Shown: one piece after another, positions 14,106-16,956 of the stretch
Numbering within the stretch: the first letter of the stretch is position 1
Layout of the letters: every line of letters begins with the position of its first letter
DNA from: Thermohalobaculum sp039030715
GTDB lineage: Bacteria; Pseudomonadota; Alphaproteobacteria; Rhodobacterales; Rhodobacteraceae
DNA: 16,956 nt
Assembly (NCBI GenBank): GCA_039030715.1
Contig: JBCCDU010000086.1
Span: 1-16,956, forward strand
Reading direction: 5' to 3'
Position numbers and translations under genes: made by a program
Notes under the pieces: generated by a model
Told to the model about the DNA's origin: nothing
What the model saw: only the letters and a program-made list of their open reading frames with translations
The model's database searches: none

Positions 14106-15011
14106 ATGAAACCACTACTCACAGCAGCCTGCCTGGCCGTGGCGATCGCCGCACCGGCACAGGCGGATGAGAGTTTCCTTGGGCTGGATCTGGAGGGCTC
14201 GTTCGGCGAGGGCGGGTTCGACCGAAACCGCTATGTGCCGCCCGTCACCCATTTCGCCTTCAACGAGACGCCGTTCATCACGACCGAGCTGCGCCCGATC
14301 TATGTCTATCACGACATCCCGAACGACTTCCTGACCGATGGCGGGCGGATCCATGCGGTCGCGGCCCAGGGCCGGATCGCGATCACCGACCGGCTGGCTT
14401 TCATCGCCACCACCGACGGCTGGGCGGATCTGGACTTCAACGCGGCGCTGGAAAGCAGCGAAGGCCCGCTGGATGTCGCCGCCGGGTTCAAATACGCGGT
14501 GATCAGCGATCCGGAGGGGGGAAACATCGCCACTGTCGGTCTGCGCTATACCGCGCCCTTGGGCAACGTGGAGGTGTCGGGCATCGACCTCAACGGCGTC
14601 GGCAACGGGTTCCTGAACCCCTTCATCTCGGGCGCCAAGCTGTTCGAGGATTTCGCGGTTCAGGGCACGCTGGGCTTCCAGATCGCGCTGGCCGAGGACA
14701 ATTGGAGCTTCTTCCACGCCAATCTGCACGCCGACTATGACACCGGCTTCGGCCTCTCGCCCTTTGTCGAGGCCAATCTGATCGCGCCCTTCGATGGCGG
14801 CAATCAACTGCCGGGCGCGACCCTGACCGGGGCGGATGTGTTCGACCTGGGTGCTTCGGACCCGCAGACGCAGTTCACCTTGGGCGGCGGCGCGCGCTTT
14901 CGGTTGTCGGATCACGCGACATTCGGCGCGGGCGTCGAGGCGAATTTCGCCAATCGCGACACCTCGGTCTTCGGCTATCGCGTGACCACCGACCTGGTGC
15001 TGCATTTCTGA
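14106..15011 (+). CDS. putative outer-membrane beta-barrel protein
   Basis: A 301-residue exported protein. Residues 1-20 are a signal peptide ending AQA before D21. The mature part alternates hydrophobic and polar residues with many aromatic-flanked short strands (for example ELRPIYVYHD, VGLRYTAPLG, NLHADYDTGFGLSPFVEANL), and the chain ends in a phenylalanine after DLVLHF, the usual C-terminal signature for outer-membrane barrel insertion. The strong AAAAGGAGG at 14092-14100 fixes the ATG at 14106 and excludes an upstream frame from 14013. I do not recognise a named family; it is longer than OmpW. The FNR box upstream suggests induction at low oxygen, as known for several porin-like proteins of this lineage. 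It could be a transporter or porin for small solutes; the cargo is unknown. Confidence 0.78.
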   Translation: MKPLLTAACLAVAIAAPAQADESFLGLDLEGSFGEGGFDRNRYVPPVTHFAFNETPFITTELRPIYVYHDIPNDFLTDGGRIHAVAAQGRIAITDRLAFIATTDGWADLDFNAALESSEGPLDVAAGFKYAVISDPEGGNIATVGLRYTAPLGNVEVSGIDLNGVGNGFLNPFISGAKLFEDFAVQGTLGFQIALAEDNWSFFHANLHADYDTGFGLSPFVEANLIAPFDGGNQLPGATLTGADVFDLGASDPQTQFTLGGGARFRLSDHATFGAGVEANFANRDTSVFGYRVTTDLVLHF

Positions 15012-15044
15012 GCGCGGAAGCGTCAGATGCCGTGGAGCCGCTCC

Positions 15045-15728
15045 TCAGCGACAGCTCAGGAACGGCCCCTGATCGACGTGGAAATGATCGGCGTGCAGCG
15101 CGTTGTAGTCCGGGCTCAGCACCACCCGAAACCAGTCGCAGAGCCCGTCGCGGGCCACCCGCAGAAACGCAGCCTTTGGCCCATCGCCGTTCCAGTGCCG
15201 CAGCAGGCTGATCCGCCGCCCATCTGTCAGCACAAAGCCCGAGATATCGAACGCATTGCCCGTCGCATGCTGGCTCATCCGGCGCGAGATGCCCCGGCTG
15301 GTGCGCATCGCCCGGCAGGCATAGGCGCCGAAATGGGTGATCTCGGCAACCTCCGTACCCAGATGGCGCCGTGCGGCGGGTTGCAGAACGTGACGCTCCC
15401 ACATCGCGAGGCGCAGCGCGATCGAGCATTGCATCCGCTCCGGCGCCATGCGGGCCTCGCTGAACTGGCGCGGGCGCACGGCGTTCCTGATATGGCACTG
15501 GTTGGAATGCACGAAATCGGGGACAGCGGGCGCGGCCCCAACGCCATCGCGCAGCGTCGCCTGGCAGAGCGGCGCGCTCTGCGCCGTGCGCAGCACTTTC
15601 AGCCGGGTGAAGAGGTTGGGCTCGTCCCGCAGATCCAGGGGCGCCCAGGGGGCATAGGCCGGGGGCAGATCCTCGGGCCGCACGATCATCAGCGCGCCCA
15701 GGATCAGAACCAGCAGGAGCCTCAGCAT
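15045..15728 (-). CDS. extensin-like C-terminal domain protein (membrane-anchored or secreted)
   Basis: A 227-residue protein of the extensin family (Extensin-like_C), common in alphaproteobacteria despite the plant name. The domain resembles M15-type zinc peptidases of the cell wall. Residues 1-16 (MLRLLLVLILGALMIV) are a signal sequence or anchor. The conserved features are C78, C101 and C138, the SQHATGNAFDI motif with H154-x6-D161, and ADHFHVD with H217, matching the metal ligands of D-Ala-D-Ala peptidases. A periplasmic role in peptidoglycan is plausible but untested. Its ATG at 15728 lies inside the GNAT gene end (7-base overlap), so it is probably translated by coupling. It converges with the outer-membrane protein gene with a 33-base gap and no clear terminator. 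Confidence 0.9.
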   Translation of the reverse strand: MLRLLLVLILGALMIVRPEDLPPAYAPWAPLDLRDEPNLFTRLKVLRTAQSAPLCQATLRDGVGAAPAVPDFVHSNQCHIRNAVRPRQFSEARMAPERMQCSIALRLAMWERHVLQPAARRHLGTEVAEITHFGAYACRAMRTSRGISRRMSQHATGNAFDISGFVLTDGRRISLLRHWNGDGPKAAFLRVARDGLCDWFRVVLSPDYNALHADHFHVDQGPFLSCR

Positions 15729-16204
15729 GCGGGGTCGCGGCGCATCTCGGGCTCGTCACCCCACAGAATCCGGCCCGTGCGTCGAAAGCCGTGTTTCTCA
15801 TAGAACGGGACGGCAGAATTCGGCGCCTCCGCCGCGGTCAGCGTGACGCTGGCATAGCCCCATTCGGCGGCCCGGCGGATCGCCTCGCGGATTGCGAAAC
15901 TGCCGAGGCCCTGGCCCTGCGCCCCCTCCGCCACCATCAGCCGCCAGATATACGCCGCATCGCGCTGGATCTCGGTCCACCGGTCGGCGGGGCAGCGGGC
16001 CGGGTCGACCATCGCGATCAGCCCGGCGGGCCGGTCGCCCAGCCAGATCGCGCGGAGCCAGGCGTCGGGCTCATACGCCGCCTCGGCCAGGGTATGGGCG
16101 GCGGGCGAGACCAGCCCTTGCTGATCCTTCGCAACACGCAGATTGCACACCGCAACCACGGTGTCCGCGGTGATCTCGCGCAGTTCGGGGGGTGGGCCTG
16201 CCAT
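15722..16204 (-). CDS. GNAT family N-acetyltransferase (spermidine/diamine acetyltransferase-like)
   Basis: A 160-residue acetyl-CoA-dependent acetyltransferase. Acetyl-CoA pyrophosphate loop: GAQGQGLGS (94-102), preceded by the strand YIWRLMV (85-91); the C-terminal motif NSAVPFYEKHGFRRTG (129-144) is typical. The N-terminal pattern with VAKDQQGLVSPAAHTLAEA (24-42) resembles BltD/PaiA-like polyamine acetyltransferases, which supports, but does not prove, a polyamine or diamine substrate. The ATG at 16204 has a strong GGAGGAGA upstream. The extensin-like gene overlaps its end by 7 bases, forming a two-gene unit, although no functional link between the two is obvious. Confidence 0.92.
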   Translation of the reverse strand: MAGPPPELREITADTVVAVCNLRVAKDQQGLVSPAAHTLAEAAYEPDAWLRAIWLGDRPAGLIAMVDPARCPADRWTEIQRDAAYIWRLMVAEGAQGQGLGSFAIREAIRRAAEWGYASVTLTAAEAPNSAVPFYEKHGFRRTGRILWGDEPEMRRDPAC

Positions 16205-16383
16205 CGGAACTCTCCTCCATCGAGAAACCTATGACCCGTGCCGCCCAGCGCCAAGGGTTCTGCACGAAAGCTGCCGGGGATATGCACGAGCGATGCGCAT
16301 AACCCCATGATCTGCATGACGGAATTCAGGCCTTATTTGCCCGCGCAATCCCTGGTGCTAGCAATGGCGCGAGGAGGACCGCC
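16205..16383. promoter_or_regulatory. divergent intergenic region with repeated TGCACGA motifs
   Basis: A 179-base gap between the divergent GNAT and alkyltransferase-like genes. The 7-mer TGCACGA occurs at 16261-16267 and 16283-16289, 22 bases apart (two helical turns), followed by the palindrome ATGCGCAT (16293-16300) and a related TGCATGA (16313-16319). This spacing is what a protein binding one face of the helix would use. GAGGAGG (16371-16377) is the ribosome site of the rightward gene. Promoter boxes are not clear. Confidence 0.4.
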
Positions 16384-16797
16384 ATGCCCAACACCGCCCG
16401 CGCACGCCTGAGCCGCAAGGCCGAGCCGAAACGCGTCATGCTGGACAGGGATTTCGCGGGCGTCCGCCGCGGGCAGATGCTGTTTGTCGCAACACCGCAG
16501 ATCGTCGCCGATTACATCGCGAAGATCCCCCGTGGCGAAACCCGCACCATCCCGCAAATGCGGGGCGAGCTGGCCCGGCGGCGCAAATGCGATGCGACCT
16601 GCCCGGTCTCTACCGCGATATTCATCCGCCTCGTGGCCGAAGCCGCCATCGAGGAGATCGAGGAGGGCACACCCCAGGCCGAGGTCACCCCCTTCTGGCG
16701 GCTGATCGCAGGTGATTACAAGATCGCCCGGCGCCTGCCTATCGATGGCGAATGGATCGACCTCCAGCGCAGGCTGGAGGTCGACAAGCCTCAATAG
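16384..16797 (+). CDS. small MGMT/alkyltransferase-like protein, active cysteine absent
   Basis: A 137-residue protein. From about 40 on, the order of motifs matches the DNA-binding half of O6-methylguanine-DNA methyltransferase: IPRGETRTIPQMRGEL (48-63) corresponds to the IPxGxVxTYxxIA element, CPVSTAIFIRLVAEAA (73-88) to the recognition-helix region, and VTPFWRLI (101-108) to IPCHRVI. The methyl-accepting cysteine and histidine are replaced by F104-W105, so it cannot be a normal repair methyltransferase. It resembles alkyltransferase-like (ATL) proteins, which carry tryptophan there and flag alkylated bases for other repair pathways. Two cysteines, C69 and C73, are of unknown meaning. A strong GAGGAGG precedes the ATG. 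Its last 7 bases overlap the convergent ahcY gene. The assignment rests on motif order by eye. Confidence 0.6.
   Translation: MPNTARARLSRKAEPKRVMLDRDFAGVRRGQMLFVATPQIVADYIAKIPRGETRTIPQMRGELARRRKCDATCPVSTAIFIRLVAEAAIEEIEEGTPQAEVTPFWRLIAGDYKIARRLPIDGEWIDLQRRLEVDKPQ
16757..16784. terminator. perfect 12-bp hairpin at the convergent gene junction
   Basis: Arms TCGACCTCCAGC (16757-16768) and GCTGGAGGTCGA (16773-16784) pair perfectly around a 4-base loop GCAG. The hairpin lies inside the last codons of the alkyltransferase-like gene and 7 bases beyond the stop of ahcY. By symmetry it can form in both transcripts. It has no T-run, so it may be a Rho-assisted stop or 3'-end stabiliser rather than a textbook intrinsic terminator. 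Confidence 0.6.
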
Positions 16798-16956
16798 CGG
16801 TAGTGTTCCGGCTTGAACGGGCCTTCGGTTTTGACGCCGATATAGTCCGCCTGCTCGGTGCTCAACTCGGTCAGTCTCACGCCGATCTTGCCCAGATGCA
16901 GGCGGGCGACCTTCTCGTCCAGATGCTTGGGCAGGACATAGACGTCGTTGCCGTAG
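16791..16956 (-). CDS. ahcY: adenosylhomocysteinase, C-terminal 54 residues (partial)
   Basis: The C-terminal end of S-adenosylhomocysteine hydrolase, which splits SAH to adenosine and homocysteine in the methyl cycle. The visible residues include VYVLPKHLDEKVARLHLGK and the signature ending GPFKPEHYRY, diagnostic of this highly conserved NAD-dependent tetrameric enzyme. The stop is TGA at 16793-16791; the rest of the gene lies beyond the right edge. It converges with, and overlaps by 7 bases, the small alkyltransferase-like gene, and a perfect hairpin lies just past its stop. Confidence 0.97.
   Translation of the reverse strand, partial: YGNDVYVLPKHLDEKVARLHLGKIGVRLTELSTEQADYIGVKTEGPFKPEHYRY

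Noticed and set aside
1..16956. Prophage, insertion sequence, CRISPR array, tRNA or rRNA
   Set aside because: No transposase, integrase, regularly spaced repeats or RNA-gene sequence was seen; all genes look chromosomal with uniform composition.

Overview
This is a GC-rich window with dense genes on both strands, short gaps, and frequent start/stop overlaps. Codon use, the gene families and a FnrL-type box all point to an alphaproteobacterium, most likely of the Rhodobacteraceae (Paracoccus/roseobacter type); this is inferred from the families, not from a marker gene. I see no rRNA, tRNA, transposase, phage gene or CRISPR array. There are 19 protein genes, 18 complete and one (adenosylhomocysteinase) cut by the right edge.

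Layout. (1) 114-2517: an M81/MlrC-type metallopeptidase on the minus strand, divergent from a solitary A24 prepilin peptidase. (2) 2559-5141: an HxlR-type repressor divergent from a tight DUF1330 - SDR - quinone-oxidoreductase-like operon. The 94-base gap between them holds back-to-back promoter-like elements around one inverted repeat. (3) 5222-6508: a single-domain EamA transporter with a start region folded into a 9-bp inverted repeat, then a 2OG-Fe(II) oxygenase of the BesD-like type that keeps the HxD motif. (4) 6513-9678: a minus-strand operon DUF1348 - glutathione S-transferase - PPOX/flavin/NAD/[2Fe-2S] fusion reductase, divergent from a LysR regulator at 9802-10698. (5) 10705-12164: a MOSC-domain protein followed by a phthalate-dioxygenase-reductase-like electron-transfer protein. 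(6) 12321-15011: PduO-type cob(I)alamin adenosyltransferase, a lytic transglycosylase with a SPOR-like tail, and an outer-membrane beta-barrel protein preceded by an FNR box. (7) 15045-16204: a GNAT acetyltransferase overlapping an extensin-like secreted protein. (8) 16384-16956: a small alkyltransferase-like (MGMT-related) protein convergent with ahcY, with a perfect 12-bp hairpin at the junction.

How it fits together. Regions 2-5 look like successive electrophile/redox-stress and detoxification modules, each with its own regulator (HxlR with two N-terminal cysteines; LysR) and flavin or NAD(P)H-linked oxidoreductases. The most interesting combination is 6513-12164. There a LysR gene sits between two different flavin-[2Fe-2S] reductases, one fused to a PPOX split barrel and co-transcribed with a GST and an NTF2-like protein, the other paired with a MOSC protein. 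The MOSC-reductase pair could be a self-contained molybdenum-cofactor-dependent reductase system. That is inference from family knowledge and gene order.
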